A DNA stretch of 64,000 nucleotides from Bifidobacterium subtile (GCF_000741775.1 NZ_JGZR01000006.1:186001-250000), one strand, 5' to 3'; shown: positions 1-9,831, counted from the first letter of the stretch. The notes: generated by a model not told the origin, from the sequence alone. Numbers and translations: made by a program.

Positions 1-1110
1 TCCCTGAAATCCGAGCTGGCGAAGAACCAGCCGCCGACGCTGTTCCAAGTGCTCGGGCCGGTCGGCCTCAAGGATTGGAACGCCTACGCTGCGGATATGA
101 GCGACACCGAGGTGTACAAGCAGCTCAAGGATCCGTCGATGGCGCTCAAGTCCGACGACGGCAGCCAGATTCTGGCCGTACCGGTCGTCAACGAGACCTT
201 CGGCATCATCTACCGCAAGGATCTGCTCAAGAAGTACTTCGGGATGCCCGGCGCGAGCATCAAAAACGTCAAAGGCATCAAGAATTTCGAGACGCTGAAG
301 ACGGTGGCCGACGAAATCCAGAAGAACAAGGACAAGATCGGCGTCAAGGGCGCGTTCACTTCGATGGGCTTCGACCCCTCCACGAGCTGGCGCTACAACA
401 CCCATCTCGCGAGCGTGCCGTTGGCCTATGAGTTCGCGCAGGACAACGTGACCCAGCAGCCCGCCACGATCAAGGGCACATATCTGCCCGAGTTCAAGGA
501 CATCATCGACCTGTATCTCAAGGATTCGACCACGCCGACCAGCGCGCTGAGCAGCAAGACGATGGATGACGCCCTAGCGGACATCACCACCGGCGACGCG
601 GTCTTCTTCCAGAACGGCTCGTGGTCGTGGCCCGACCTTGTGGATGGCGGCCTAAGCGCCGACCAGATCGGCGTGCTGCCGATCTACTCCGGCGTTCCCG
701 GAGAGGGGGACTACGGCATGTCCACCGGCTCCGAGACCTTCTGGTGCATCAACAAGAAGGCTTCCCCCGAGTCGCAGAAGGCCACCAAGGCCTTCCTCAA
801 GTGGCTCATCACCTCGGACGAAGGGCGTGAGGCTTGGTCGCACACGATGGGCTTCACGACGCCGTTCAAGACCTTCACCGGCAAGTACGTTACCGACAAC
901 CCGATCATGAAGGCCGCTGACCAGTATGCCGCCGCGGGCAAGAAGAACCTGCCATGGGCCTTCCTCTACGATCCGAGCCAGCAGTGGAAGGACAACCTGT
1001 CCAACTCGATTCTCGAGTACGCGCAGGGCACTGGCAAGTGGGACGGCGTCCAGAGCGCCTTCGTGGACGGCTGGGCCAAGGAGGTCGCGTCCTCGAAGAG
1101 CAACGGATAG
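1..1110 (+). CDS. Sugar ABC transporter substrate-binding protein, 5' end missing
   Basis: The reading frame is already open at base 1, so the N-terminus, including any lipoprotein signal, lies outside the window; about 369 residues are visible. The protein is a paralogue of the complete binding protein encoded at 9988-11352: both share the blocks TMFTIGG/TLFQVLG, GIIY, KGTYL, DDAL/DDVT, NKKAS, WLITSDEG/WLVTGDEG and a C-terminal SQQW...EYAQGTGKW block. Family knowledge (carbohydrate uptake CUT1 extracellular binding proteins) implies a membrane-anchored oligosaccharide receptor feeding two inner-membrane permeases, which are not in the window and may lie upstream. The neighbouring GH31 gene suggests an alpha-glucoside ligand; that is inference. 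Confidence 0.88.
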   Translation, partial: SLKSELAKNQPPTLFQVLGPVGLKDWNAYAADMSDTEVYKQLKDPSMALKSDDGSQILAVPVVNETFGIIYRKDLLKKYFGMPGASIKNVKGIKNFETLKTVADEIQKNKDKIGVKGAFTSMGFDPSTSWRYNTHLASVPLAYEFAQDNVTQQPATIKGTYLPEFKDIIDLYLKDSTTPTSALSSKTMDDALADITTGDAVFFQNGSWSWPDLVDGGLSADQIGVLPIYSGVPGEGDYGMSTGSETFWCINKKASPESQKATKAFLKWLITSDEGREAWSHTMGFTTPFKTFTGKYVTDNPIMKAADQYAAAGKKNLPWAFLYDPSQQWKDNLSNSILEYAQGTGKWDGVQSAFVDGWAKEVASSKSNG

Positions 1111-1120
1111 CAAGACTCGC

Positions 1121-1149
1121 ACTCCCAAGCCGTTGTGGGGCTCGGGAAT
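1121..1149 (+). terminator. Possible weak terminator after the first binding-protein gene
   Basis: Imperfect inverted repeat TCCCAAGCC (1123-1131) and GGCTCGGGA (1139-1147), eight of nine positions pairing, starting 13 bases after the stop codon. No T-run follows, so this is only a candidate. The rest of 1150-1420 shows no gene or clear signal. Confidence 0.35.
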
Positions 1150-1421
1150 GTCATAGACCAATCGCCGAGGCGATCTTGTGCGCATGCGATGCGTATAAGA
1201 GAACCCCGGCGATTCGGCTGTTATGAGGCATGATGGATCATGCAAGGCTGGCCAGTGCCTTGCGGGACGGTTTATGTCTTGCGCGACATAAGAGCGCGAG
1301 AGCGGCTGGTGCGCAATGCATTGGCGCATTGGCGGCATCCAGTGGCAGCGACCTCATGACAGTGAATCCGCCGACAATTTCGGCGACATCAGCGCCGACA
1401 TCATCATTGGCCACGATATGA

Positions 1422-1449
1422 TTGACAACGATAACATCGCCTGTTATCA
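1422..1449 (+). promoter_or_regulatory. Promoter with LacI-type operator before the GH31 gene
   Basis: A -35 like TTGACA at 1422-1427 and a -10 like TTATCA at 1444-1449 are 16 bases apart. Overlapping them is TGACAACGATAACA (1423-1436), which fits the LacI/CcpA-family operator pattern TGWNANCGNTNWCA. A second dyad, GATAACA-N5-TGTTATC, spans 1430-1448. The same 14-base operator occurs in reverse orientation at 9832-9845, before the second binding-protein gene. A repressor of the LacI family, probably one of those at 13331-15650, is the obvious candidate to bind here (inference). Confidence 0.6.
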
Positions 1450-1500
1450 GCACTGCAATTACTGACCGTGCAATCGTCGCGAGGCTACAAGGAGCATACA

Positions 1501-3996
1501 ATGACGCATTTTCCGCAGCTCGACACCCATCCGATCATGAATCCCGAAGCCGTGATCCAAGGCGATCATTGGCGTATCGGCGTGCTCGCCGAATCGCTAA
1601 TTCGCGTGGAATGGCAGGATGATGGCGTGTTCGAGGATCATGCCACGCAGATGGTGGTGAATCGCGACTGGGGCGCGAAGCCGCATTTCACGCACACCGT
1701 GCGCGACGGGCGACTCGTACTCGACACGCCTGCGCTGCGTCTGACCTATGATATGAAACCCTTCAGCAAGGAGGGCTTAAGCGTCGTCATCAAAGGCGTG
1801 AACTCGAATCGCAACACCTGGAATTACGGCGAGGAGCAGGAGGGCAACCTGCGCGGCACCGCACGCACGCTCGATGAGACGAATGGCGTGACGCCGCTCG
1901 GCTTGGGCGTGGTTTCGCGCGACGGCTGGGCGGTGCTGGACGACTCGGCCTCCAACATCCTGGCCGAAACCGAGCAGGTGAACGGCGAAGCCAATCCCTT
2001 CGGCACTTGGGTCGTGCCGCGCCCCGGTGAGGGCCACGACCTGTACGTGTTCGGCTATGCGCATCGGTACATCGAGGCGATACGCGATTTCTACCGGCTG
2101 ACCGGCCCTACGCCGCTGCTGCCGCGCTTCGCGCTGGGCAACTGGTGGAGCCGTTACCATCGCTACACCGAGCGCGAGTACTTGCAGCTGGTCGAGCGCT
2201 TCGAACACGAAGGGCTGCCGTTCACCACGGCCGTGATCGATATGGACTGGCACCTGGTCGATGCCGTCGATCCGAAATACGGCTCAGGCTGGACCGGCTA
2301 CACGTGGAACCGCTCCTTCTTCCCCGACCCGAAGCGCTTCCTCGACACGCTGCACCGGCACGGGCTGAAAATCACGCCGAATGTGCACCCGCGCGACGGC
2401 ATCCGCGCCTTCGAGGATGGGTACGCCGAAGCCGCGCGGCAGTTGGGCATCGATCCGGCGAGCGAGGAGCCGATCGAATTCGACCTGACCAGCCCGAAAT
2501 TCATGAAGACCTATTTCGATCTGCATCACCGGCTTGAAGATGAAGGCATCGACTTCTGGTGGCTCGACTGGCAGCAGGGCGGCGTGACGCGGCAGCAGGG
2601 CCTGGACCCGCTGTGGATGCTCAACCACCTGCACTACTTGGATTCCGGCCGAGACGGCCGCTGGCCGCTGACCTTCTCGCGCTACGCAGGGCCAGGCTCG
2701 CACCGCTACCCTGTCGGATTCTCGGGCGACACCGTCGTGAGCTGGGAGTCGCTGCGCTTCCAGCCCTATTTCACCGCCACGGCTAGCAACATCGGCTATG
2801 GCTGGTGGAGCCATGATATCGGCGGGCATATGTTCGGCCGCCGCGACGAAGAGCTGGAAGCCCGTTGGTATCAGCTCGGCGCGTTCAGCCCGATCAACCG
2901 CCTGCATTCCACCGATTCGGCGTTCAACGGCAAGGAGCCGTGGAACTTCCGTGCCGAGGTGCGCGATTCGATGAATGCCTCGCTGCGTCTGCGGCACGAG
3001 CTGATTCCGTATCTGTACACGATGAACTGGCGGGCGGCGATCAAGGACCGGCCGATCGTCGAGCCGATGTACTGGCAGGCCGCAGACAATGCATCAGCCT
3101 ACGAAGTGCCTAACGAATTCCGTTTCGGCACCGAACTGGTGGTAGCGCCGATTGTCGAGCCTATCGACCGGGAAGCGCAGCTCGCCAAAACCGATGTCTG
3201 GCTGCCGCAAGGCACGTGGTTCGACTTCTTCACCGGACGGCGTTATGAAGCGCCTGGCATTGATGGCCGCAAGCTTGAGGTCTGGCGACCGCTTGAGGCC
3301 ATGCCGGTCTTCGCGAAGGCCGGCGGCATCGTGCCCATGCAGCCGCTTGACGAGGCCAACGGCCCAGTAAACTCGATCGACAACCCGAAGCATGTGCGCG
3401 TGGTCGCGTTCGCCGGGGCCGATGGGTCGTTCACGCTTGTCGAAGACGACGGGAGCCGAGGCACCGAATCCGCCGTGTCGACGACCGAAATGGCCCTGCA
3501 CTGGGTCGCCGGCAGTTCCGCCACATTCACGATTGGCGCGGCGCAGGGCGAGGCTGAAGCTGACGGCTCCGTCGTGCCCGAGCGGCGCGCGTGGACCGTC
3601 GTGATGCGCGGAGTGGAGCCGGCCAAGGTTTCGGTGCGCGTCGGCGGCGAGGCCATCGAAGCCACGACGGCATATGACGAACGCACACTGAGCCTGAGCG
3701 TTGAAATCCCTGAGGTTTCGAGCGCTTGCGCCGTGGAGATACTCTTCGACGGGGAGCTGGCGCTCGCGCACGACACCAGCGCCGACGATGCCTTCCGCGT
3801 GCTCTACAATGCGCAGATCGACTATCTGACCAAAGACAAGGCCGACCGGCTTGTGCGCTCTGACGGTCCTGCCGCGCTCAACGCCTTGCATACTTTGGAG
3901 GAACCCGCCAATGGGGATCATCGCCATGATCTCTTCGTCTCGCATATGCCCGAATCGGTGATCCGCGCCGTCGCGGAGCAGCTGCTGCGCGTGTGA
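1501..3996 (+). CDS. Glycoside hydrolase family 31 alpha-glucosidase
   Basis: A protein of 831 residues. The start is the ATG at 1501 because AAGGAG lies at 1489-1494; an upstream start at 1468 has no such site. Family 31 hallmarks: the catalytic nucleophile Asp356 in WWLDWQQG and the acid/base Asp410 in FSGDT, inside a (beta/alpha)8 core running from about residue 200 to 540, with an N-terminal beta-sandwich and C-terminal beta domains. A further C-terminal extension of about 75 residues is predicted mostly helical. GH31 enzymes release glucose or xylose from non-reducing alpha-linked ends. No signal peptide is visible, so it should act in the cytoplasm on imported oligosaccharides. It lies after a sugar-binding protein gene and before a broken MFS gene and a broken GH31 paralogue. 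The exact substrate cannot be told. Confidence 0.93.
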   Translation: MTHFPQLDTHPIMNPEAVIQGDHWRIGVLAESLIRVEWQDDGVFEDHATQMVVNRDWGAKPHFTHTVRDGRLVLDTPALRLTYDMKPFSKEGLSVVIKGVNSNRNTWNYGEEQEGNLRGTARTLDETNGVTPLGLGVVSRDGWAVLDDSASNILAETEQVNGEANPFGTWVVPRPGEGHDLYVFGYAHRYIEAIRDFYRLTGPTPLLPRFALGNWWSRYHRYTEREYLQLVERFEHEGLPFTTAVIDMDWHLVDAVDPKYGSGWTGYTWNRSFFPDPKRFLDTLHRHGLKITPNVHPRDGIRAFEDGYAEAARQLGIDPASEEPIEFDLTSPKFMKTYFDLHHRLEDEGIDFWWLDWQQGGVTRQQGLDPLWMLNHLHYLDSGRDGRWPLTFSRYAGPGSHRYPVGFSGDTVVSWESLRFQPYFTATASNIGYGWWSHDIGGHMFGRRDEELEARWYQLGAFSPINRLHSTDSAFNGKEPWNFRAEVRDSMNASLRLRHELIPYLYTMNWRAAIKDRPIVEPMYWQAADNASAYEVPNEFRFGTELVVAPIVEPIDREAQLAKTDVWLPQGTWFDFFTGRRYEAPGIDGRKLEVWRPLEAMPVFAKAGGIVPMQPLDEANGPVNSIDNPKHVRVVAFAGADGSFTLVEDDGSRGTESAVSTTEMALHWVAGSSATFTIGAAQGEAEADGSVVPERRAWTVVMRGVEPAKVSVRVGGEAIEATTAYDERTLSLSVEIPEVSSACAVEILFDGELALAHDTSADDAFRVLYNAQIDYLTKDKADRLVRSDGPAALNALHTLEEPANGDHRHDLFVSHMPESVIRAVAEQLLRV

Positions 3997-4004
3997 TATT
4001 GTTT

Positions 4005-4045
4005 CGCGTGTCTGCCGCACAGCAACGCCGCACGGCAGACACGCG
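4005..4045 (+). terminator. Terminator hairpin after GH31
   Basis: Perfect 13-base arms CGCGTGTCTGCCG (4005-4017) and CGGCAGACACGCG (4033-4045) begin nine bases after the GH31 stop codon. The stem is GC rich with a 15-base loop. No T-run follows, which is common for actinobacterial terminators. Confidence 0.7.
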
Positions 4046-4600
4046 AGTGGATTGCGCAGTCCACAATCCCGTCGTAGTTTATGGCTACGGCAACAGCACA
4101 GCGAATAGTGCTGGGACCAACGCGATTGTGCCTAGCGCTCACCAGAACGAGCAGATGGCATGACACGGGACCTGCAACGACAGAGCAGACGGCAAGGAGG
4201 TGAGGGCGATGATGAGCTTCATGAATGAGTGCGCTTTGTGCACGACTCAGCATCGGCATCGCACCGAGCGTCTTGTCGTACGCTATTCCTCCCTTTAAAT
4301 CGTTTTTCGCTATATTTTCGTCACCATTGTCGCGTCGCCGAAGAGCCATCGTTTCGATGCCATGGCGGATGCGCTGATCAGCAGCCGTCGCTGGCTGACA
4401 TTCCAGCGCAGCGCCGGGATCGAATCCGGTTCCTGACGACTCCGGTGACCATCCTGCGCCAGTGCAAACGAACGCAGAAACGCAGGCATTTCGAGGGCAG
4501 GCGTACCACGCCTTGCCTCTCAAACGCTAGTGAGATACCGAAAGAACACAACGATACCGCTGTGCCGAGCGTCAGCACAGCATAAGAGAGAAATGTTGAT
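4046..4600. other. Intergenic stretch without a convincing gene
   Basis: About 550 bases between the GH31 terminator and the MFS pseudogene. Open frames exist on both strands, but their products are rich in Arg, Cys and His, match no fold I recognise and have no good ribosome binding site. An AT-rich patch near 4275-4320 is the most likely place for the promoter of the MFS gene. I see no tRNA, repeat element or operator that I can support. Confidence 0.5.
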
Positions 4601-5809
4601 ATGACTGCATCCGCAGATAATTCGCGGGATATTCCGCAAGGAAAATCGCTGAACACAAAGTCGATTCTATTCAAATTCACCATTCTGAGCGTCTCCCTCA
4701 TCCTAGTTACGGGCACCTCGGTTTCGCCCGCCCTGCCGCTGATGGGCAAGGATCTGGGCGCCTCGTAGACGAGCATCAATCTGGTGGGCACGATACCGCA
4801 GGCCTTCGTACTGATATTCCTGCTGCTTTCGCCTATGATCTCCAAGAAAATCGGCATCAAGAAGTCCATTCTGCTCGGCCTAGCCTGCATCGCCGTGTCA
4901 GGTCTGGGGCCGATCCTGTCCAGCAACTACTGGCTGATTCTTGTCTCCCGCATGCTGCTGGGCTCGGGCATGGGCATGTTCAATTCGCTGGTCATCACCA
5001 TTATCAACCGCTTCTACAACGGCGATGAGGAGTCGAAGATGCTGGGCTATCGCGGTGCCTGCGAGCAGGTCGGCGCCACCGTGGCGACTCTGCTGGTTGG
5101 CTTCCTGCTGAGCTTTGGATGGCATAGCGCGTTCTTCATCTACCTGCTGGCGATCCCGATCGCGCTGCTGTTCTGGAAGGTCGTTCCGGAGCTGCCAGAG
5201 CCGAAGGAAAGCGACAGTGCAGAGAAGAAATCCGGCCTTTCCACGGTGTTCACACCGGGCACGCTGTCGTTGTTCTTCCTCGTCTTCGTGATTGTCATGG
5301 TCAATATTCTGGTGCTGCTGCAGATTCCGCGCCTGGCGATCGCGCGCAACATCATGACGGCGCAGCAGTCCAGCATCGCGGTGTCGCTGGCGACGTTGGG
5401 CGGGTTCCTGGGCGGCGTGGCCTTCGGCTGGATCTACGGCAAGCTGCGCGGGTACACGCTGCCATTGTTCCTGGTGATGTACGTGGGCGGGCTGCTCTTG
5501 CTGTTCGTCGCGTCCAATAGCGTGATGCTGATCGGCGCCAGCCTTGTCGCCGGATTCTGTGCCGCGACCACGATCTGCGCCTTCAACATGATCGTGAAGT
5601 TGGTTCCCGCGCAGGCGCAGGCCAGCGCGAACACGCTGCTGCTGGTCGGGTGCAACATCGGCTCCTTCCTCACGGCCTACGGCATCGCGTTCTCCCAGAA
5701 AGTGCTCGGCGACACGGCGACCGCGCCGGTGCTGTTCTTCGCGATTGTGCTGGCCGTCATCGCGGTGGTCAGCTTCTTCATCGTCAGGGCGACCAAGGTC
5801 AAGTTCTAG
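4601..5809 (+). pseudogene. MFS transporter interrupted by an in-frame amber codon
   Basis: From ATG 4601 to the stop at 5809 one frame encodes a 12-helix-type major facilitator of about 402 residues, but codon 56 is TAG (4766-4768). It lies in the loop after the first membrane helix, following TSVSPALPLMGKDLGAS and before TSINLVGTIPQAFVL. The same frame continues intact on both sides, with typical MFS features downstream (a SRMLLGSGMGMFNS segment and repeated hydrophobic helices). A single C-to-T change from CAG (Gln) would explain it. A restart at GTG 4784 would make a 341-residue product lacking helix 1, unlikely to work. The gene sits between two GH31 genes and probably imported an alpha-glucoside. 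It is either a recent nonsense mutation or a sequencing error. Confidence 0.85.
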
Positions 5810-5881
5810 AAAGCAACTAGGACTATCAGAATCCCAACATTCGCAAGCATTCATAAATATCCACGAGAAAGGGATATTGCT

Positions 5882-7872
5882 ATGAGCAACATAGTGCAAG
5901 GAAGCGACTACCGGTTCACGCTGCTGACGGAGCGGCTGATTCGCCTGGAGTATTCGTCGTCGGGCGAGTTCGAGGACCGCAACACGCAGCTGGTCGCCAA
6001 TCGCGACTTCGAACCGGTCAACTATTCCGTGCTGAAGGACCATAACGGCCATGAGGTGGAGATCGAGACCGAATTCTTCCATCTGTATTACGACGGCGGC
6101 CCGTTCGCGGCGAGCAATCTGCACGTCGACGCCAAATACCAGTACACGCTGCACGACAGCCGCTGGTACTACGGTGAGAAGGCCAGCGGGAACCTCGGCG
6201 GCACCAACCCGACGCTGGATCTGGTGGACGGCTCGACGCCGATCGACGACGGCATCATGAGCCGCGACGGCTACGCCTACCTGGACGACACGGACTCCTT
6301 CGCCATCGAGGACGGCCATTTCGTAGCCCGTATACCTGAGGAATCCGACGGCTACTTCTTCGCCTACGGCCGCAGCTACCGCGAGGAGCTCGGCGACTAC
6401 TATCGCCTGAGCGGCACGACCCCGCTCATCCCGCGCTATGCGCTGGGCAACTGGTGGAGCCGCTACTACCGGTACACACAGCAGGAATACCTCGATCTGA
6501 TGGACCAGTTCGAGAGCGAGCAGGTGCCCATCAGCGTCTCCATCATCGATATGGACTGGCATCGCACCGACGACGTGCCGGCTCGCTTCGGCAGCACGTG
6601 GACCGGGTATTCGTGGAACCGCAAGCTCTTCCCCGACCCGCAGCAGTTCTTGAAAGAACTCAAAAAGCGGCATAAGCACATCTCGCTGAACACGCATCCG
6701 GCCGGCGGCATCCGAGCCTTCGAGGACGCGTACCCGGCGGTCGCCAAGGCCTCGGTCTGGACGTTGAGAAGGAAGAGCCGGCGATGTTCGACCTGGACGA
6801 CCCGAAATTCCGCGAGTCCTACTTCGACGACGTGCACCACCCGATGGAGGATGAGGGCGTCGACTTCTGGTGGCTGGACTGGCAGCAGGGAACGAGCCGG
6901 AGCAAGGACAAGGTCGAGCCGCTGTGGAATCTCAATCATTACCACTTCCTCGACAACATGCAGCGCAATGACGGCGAAGGGCTGATTCTCTCCCGCTTCG
7001 CCGGCCCCGGCTCGCACCGCTACCCGATCGGATTCTCAGGCGACACGGTCATCACCTGGGCCTCGCTGGACTTTCAGCCGTACTTCACCGCGACCGCTAC
7101 GAACATCGGCTACACGTGGTGGAGCCACGACATCGGCGGGCACATCTGGGGCAGCTTCGACCCGGCACTCTCGCTGCGCTGGCTGCAGCTGGGCGTATTC
7201 AGCCCCATCAACCGCCTGCACAGCTCCGAGAACCCCTTCTCGGGCAAGGAGCCGTGGAAGTACCGCCGCGACGTGCGCGAATACATGGACGCCTACCTGC
7301 GCTTGCGCAACCGGCTGGTGCCCTACCTCGACAGTGCCAACATCGGGACGCACGACGAGAACGTGGCGCTGATCGAGCCGCTGTACTACCGCTACCCGGA
7401 CAACGAGGAAAGCTACCTGGTCAAGAACCAGTACTTCTTCGGCAGCGAGCTCATGGTCGCGCCGATCACGACGCCGCAGGACCCGACGCTCAACGTCGGC
7501 TTCGTGGATGCATGGCTGCCCGAGGGCCAGTGGATGGACATCTTCACCGATCTGGTCTACCAGGGTGACCAGGAGGGCATCGAGCGCCCGATGGTGTCGA
7601 GCTGCAACTTGGATGGCCAGTTCAAGACCGGCGAGACGACCATTCGGCTCGGCCGCACCTTGGAGAATATCCCGGTGCTGGCCAAGCTCGGCGCGATCGT
7701 GCCGATGGCCACGGATGCGATGCAGCGGTCGGACGCGCTGCCCGAGGAGCTCGACATCCAGGTGTACGGCAACAAGGACAACGAGTACGTGCTGCGCGAG
7801 CATCTGAATCGCAGCATCGCGGCCACGACATGGTGCACGCCCACTGTTTCGACACGCCTCGTGGTCTTATAG
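5882..7872 (+). pseudogene. GH31 alpha-glucosidase paralogue with a frameshift
   Basis: ATG 5882 follows AAAGGGA and lies 72 bases after the MFS gene, so the two were probably co-transcribed. The first part matches the GH31 at 1501 as far as GGIRAFEDAYPAVAKA. The frame is then lost near 6750, and the homologous protein resumes one frame over (LGLDVEKEEPAMFDLDDPKF), running through the nucleophile motif WWLDWQQG and the acid/base motif FSGDT. Adding one C in the run at about 6748-6752 restores a continuous protein. The 3' end is also odd: after VYGNKDNEYVLREH the sequence stops resembling the paralogue and ends at 7872, about 140 residues earlier. It may be shifted a second time, because the adjacent frame stays open a little longer. 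It would give about 663 residues if repaired at the first site only. Confidence 0.85.
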
Positions 7873-7883
7873 GCAATTGAAGT

Positions 7884-7902
7884 GATAATGAGTCTCGCTA
7901 TT
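7884..7902 (+). promoter_or_regulatory. Possible metal-responsive operator before the metal-binding lipoprotein gene
   Basis: An imperfect dyad GATAATGAG-N1-CTCGCTATT, seven of nine positions pairing, lies about 130 bases upstream of the metal-binding protein gene, next to an AT-rich segment (CTATATAG at 7904-7911) that could hold a -10 box. The layout is reminiscent of Fur/Zur-type boxes, but the match is weak. Confidence 0.3.
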
Positions 7903-8031
7903 TCTATATAGTAGGAGAGTCCACATCTCACAGGATGCTGCGATGGCCCGTTCGGGAAACCGGCGAGGCTTTCGCGGCGGACGACGAATACGACACGACA
8001 TGAGAACCACAGAGAAAACGAAGGTGTATCG

Positions 8032-8961
8032 ATGACACAGAATGCAATGAAAAAGCCCTCCGTGCTTGCCCGCGTCATGGCTGCCGCGGCGGCCGGGGTG
8101 ATGGCGCTGACGGTGGCCGCGTGCGGTAGCTCAGGCGATAACGCATCGCAGGGCGCCTCGGCCTCCGACAACGGCAAGATCAGCGTGGTCGCCAGCATCA
8201 ACCAATGGGCCTCGGTGGCCAAAGAACTGGGCGGCTCGCACGTCGACGTGAGCAGCATCATGAGCAACACGAACGTCGAGGCGCATGATTATGAGCCTTC
8301 CACGGGCGACGTCGCCAAACTCTCCAAGGCGAAGGTCGTCGTGGTGAACGGCGCCGATTATGATCCGTGGGCCGTCAAGGCCGCCAAGTCCAGCGGCGCC
8401 ACGGTCGTGAATGCGGCCGAGGTCGGCGGCATCAAGGAGGGCGACAACCCGCATGTGTGGTTCTCCGCCGCTGTGCGCAAAGCGACCGCCGACGCGATCA
8501 CCAAGGCCTATCAGTCCGTCGATGCCAAAGGCAAGGCCGACTACGCGACGTTGAATGCTTCCTGGCATAAGGACGAGCAGCAGCTTGAAGACAAGATCGC
8601 GACGACGGCCAAGACCGCCAAGGGGCTGCCGTACGCAGCGACCGAATCGGTGGCATGGTATCTTGCGGGCGATCTGCAGATGGCCGATAATACGCCGAAG
8701 GGCTACGCGCAGGCTTCGGCCAACGAGAGCGAGCCGACTCCGGCCGACATCAAGGACTTCCAGAACGCGCTGGGCGACGGCAGCATCAAGGTGCTGGTCT
8801 TCAACACGCAGGAAGCCGATTCGACCACCGATCAGCTCGTGTCCGCAGCGAAGTCGGGCAATGTGCCGATCATCGAGCTCACCGAGCAAATGCCGAAGGA
8901 ATACGACAATCTTCTCGATTGGATGAGCGCTCTGGTCGACAAGTTCGATTCAGCAGTCTGA
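8032..8961 (+). CDS. Metal ABC transporter substrate-binding lipoprotein (ZnuA/TroA family)
   Basis: A 309-residue protein with a lipoprotein signal: a positive N-terminus, a hydrophobic stretch and the lipobox LTVAAC. The cluster A-I fold is indicated by the ligand motif HDYEPS, a second ligand motif NPHVWFS and the region ATESVAWYL. That third site carries Glu where zinc-type members usually have His; manganese-type members such as PsaA also have Glu there. The fourth ligand region reads IIELTEQMP, where Asp is more usual. This points to a manganese or mixed-metal receptor rather than a strict zinc one (inference from family knowledge). No ATPase or permease gene for metals is adjacent, so it is an orphan receptor here, surrounded by sugar genes. 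Confidence 0.85.
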   Translation: MTQNAMKKPSVLARVMAAAAAGVMALTVAACGSSGDNASQGASASDNGKISVVASINQWASVAKELGGSHVDVSSIMSNTNVEAHDYEPSTGDVAKLSKAKVVVVNGADYDPWAVKAAKSSGATVVNAAEVGGIKEGDNPHVWFSAAVRKATADAITKAYQSVDAKGKADYATLNASWHKDEQQLEDKIATTAKTAKGLPYAATESVAWYLAGDLQMADNTPKGYAQASANESEPTPADIKDFQNALGDGSIKVLVFNTQEADSTTDQLVSAAKSGNVPIIELTEQMPKEYDNLLDWMSALVDKFDSAV

Positions 8962-8999
8962 TGGCGGCTCTCGCCGGGAGCGCATTCCGACGAAAGCCG

Positions 9000-9038
9000 C
9001 GAGGGGCCGGTCATGCGACACGCGTGGCCGGCCCCTCG
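9000..9038 (+). terminator. Terminator hairpin after the metal-binding lipoprotein gene
   Basis: Arms CGAGGGGCCGG (9000-9010) and CCGGCCCCTCG (9028-9038) pair perfectly over 11 bases around a 17-base loop. It lies between two convergent genes and may serve both strands. Confidence 0.7.
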
Positions 9039-9091
9039 CTGTCTGTTGGGACTCGCGCTTTTTCGCGTCAGGCCAAAAGCGCGGGCCGCCG

Positions 9092-9712
9092 CTAGTCCGC
9101 CTTGCCGCCCTGCGACTTGACGTATCGATTCAGACAGCGATCGAGGATGGGAATGTGCAGCATGATCAGCGCGCCGTACCCGAACACCGCCAAAAGAAAC
9201 AGGCCCTGGGGCATGTAAAACCATGAGGCTGCGACCAAAGCAAGGAATACCGCGTCAAGCAGCGCCACCGCCGCGGTCAGGCCGATATTCGATATGCCGA
9301 GAATGAAAGCGTTTGCAAGAGTTCGGCCACATGAGTTGTCGAAACGGGCCTGCAAGGTCCAGACCCATTCGAAGCCGATGACCCACAGAATGCTCAGCGC
9401 GAATTTAGGTATCAGCAGCGGCGTGATCTGCAGCACCACCCAGGAGTATGCAATGAGCGCCAGCGCGGGGCCGAATACCAGCCAGATCAAAGTCGCCCGC
9501 ACGAAGTTCGAGCGGAAAGCCGCAAAGTAATTCGAAGTCGTATGGCCTTCGCCCGCTATCGTGCGGCGAGCCGCGGAATTCCCAGCGGCGAGGGCCGCTC
9601 CGATGGTGACGATCGGGATGCTGGTGAGGAGCATCAGGATGTTGATCCACACGGCATCGGCGGCGTTGGACAGCCCCTGCATGAATCGGGAATCTGGCGA
9701 TAGGAACTTCAT
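9092..9712 (-). CDS. YesL/DUF624-family membrane protein
   Basis: A 206-residue protein starting at the ATG ending at 9712, chosen because GAGGAG sits five bases upstream. It begins MKFLSPDSRFMQGLSNAADA, then has several hydrophobic helices (WINILMLLTSIPIVTIGAAL, a long one around ATLIWLVFGPALALIAYSW, and more to the C-terminus). This matches the YesL-like family often found beside carbohydrate ABC transporters and glycosidases, whose biochemical role is not established. It lies divergent from the binding-protein gene at 9988 and convergent with the metal receptor gene, so it is its own unit. A function linked to sugar uptake is an inference from gene context. Confidence 0.75.
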   Translation of the reverse strand: MKFLSPDSRFMQGLSNAADAVWINILMLLTSIPIVTIGAALAAGNSAARRTIAGEGHTTSNYFAAFRSNFVRATLIWLVFGPALALIAYSWVVLQITPLLIPKFALSILWVIGFEWVWTLQARFDNSCGRTLANAFILGISNIGLTAAVALLDAVFLALVAASWFYMPQGLFLLAVFGYGALIMLHIPILDRCLNRYVKSQGGKAD

Positions 9713-9831
9713 GGCACTCCTCGGGGTTCGGCGACCATTCCATTCTAGACAATCCCGAGTAATTCCGAGCATCGTTGGCGCAAGGCCGCGCCGCGTTCAT
9801 TTCAACAGTCCGCGTGGCATCGATTGCATCG

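Noticed and set aside
3918..4585. Two overlapping opposite-strand frames in the gap after GH31
   Set aside because: They overlap each other and the GH31 end, have Cys/Arg/His-rich products and lack good ribosome sites. No family resemblance was seen.
4898..6697. A 599-codon open frame on the minus strand
   Set aside because: It lies antisense to the MFS and GH31 genes, whose products are clearly homologous to known families. The minus product is rich in Arg, His, Gln and Ala with no recognisable fold; it is a shadow of high-GC coding.
9001..9038. A member of the four-copy inverted element class after the metal receptor gene
   Set aside because: It has a single perfect stem between convergent genes and no second pair, so an ordinary terminator explains it.
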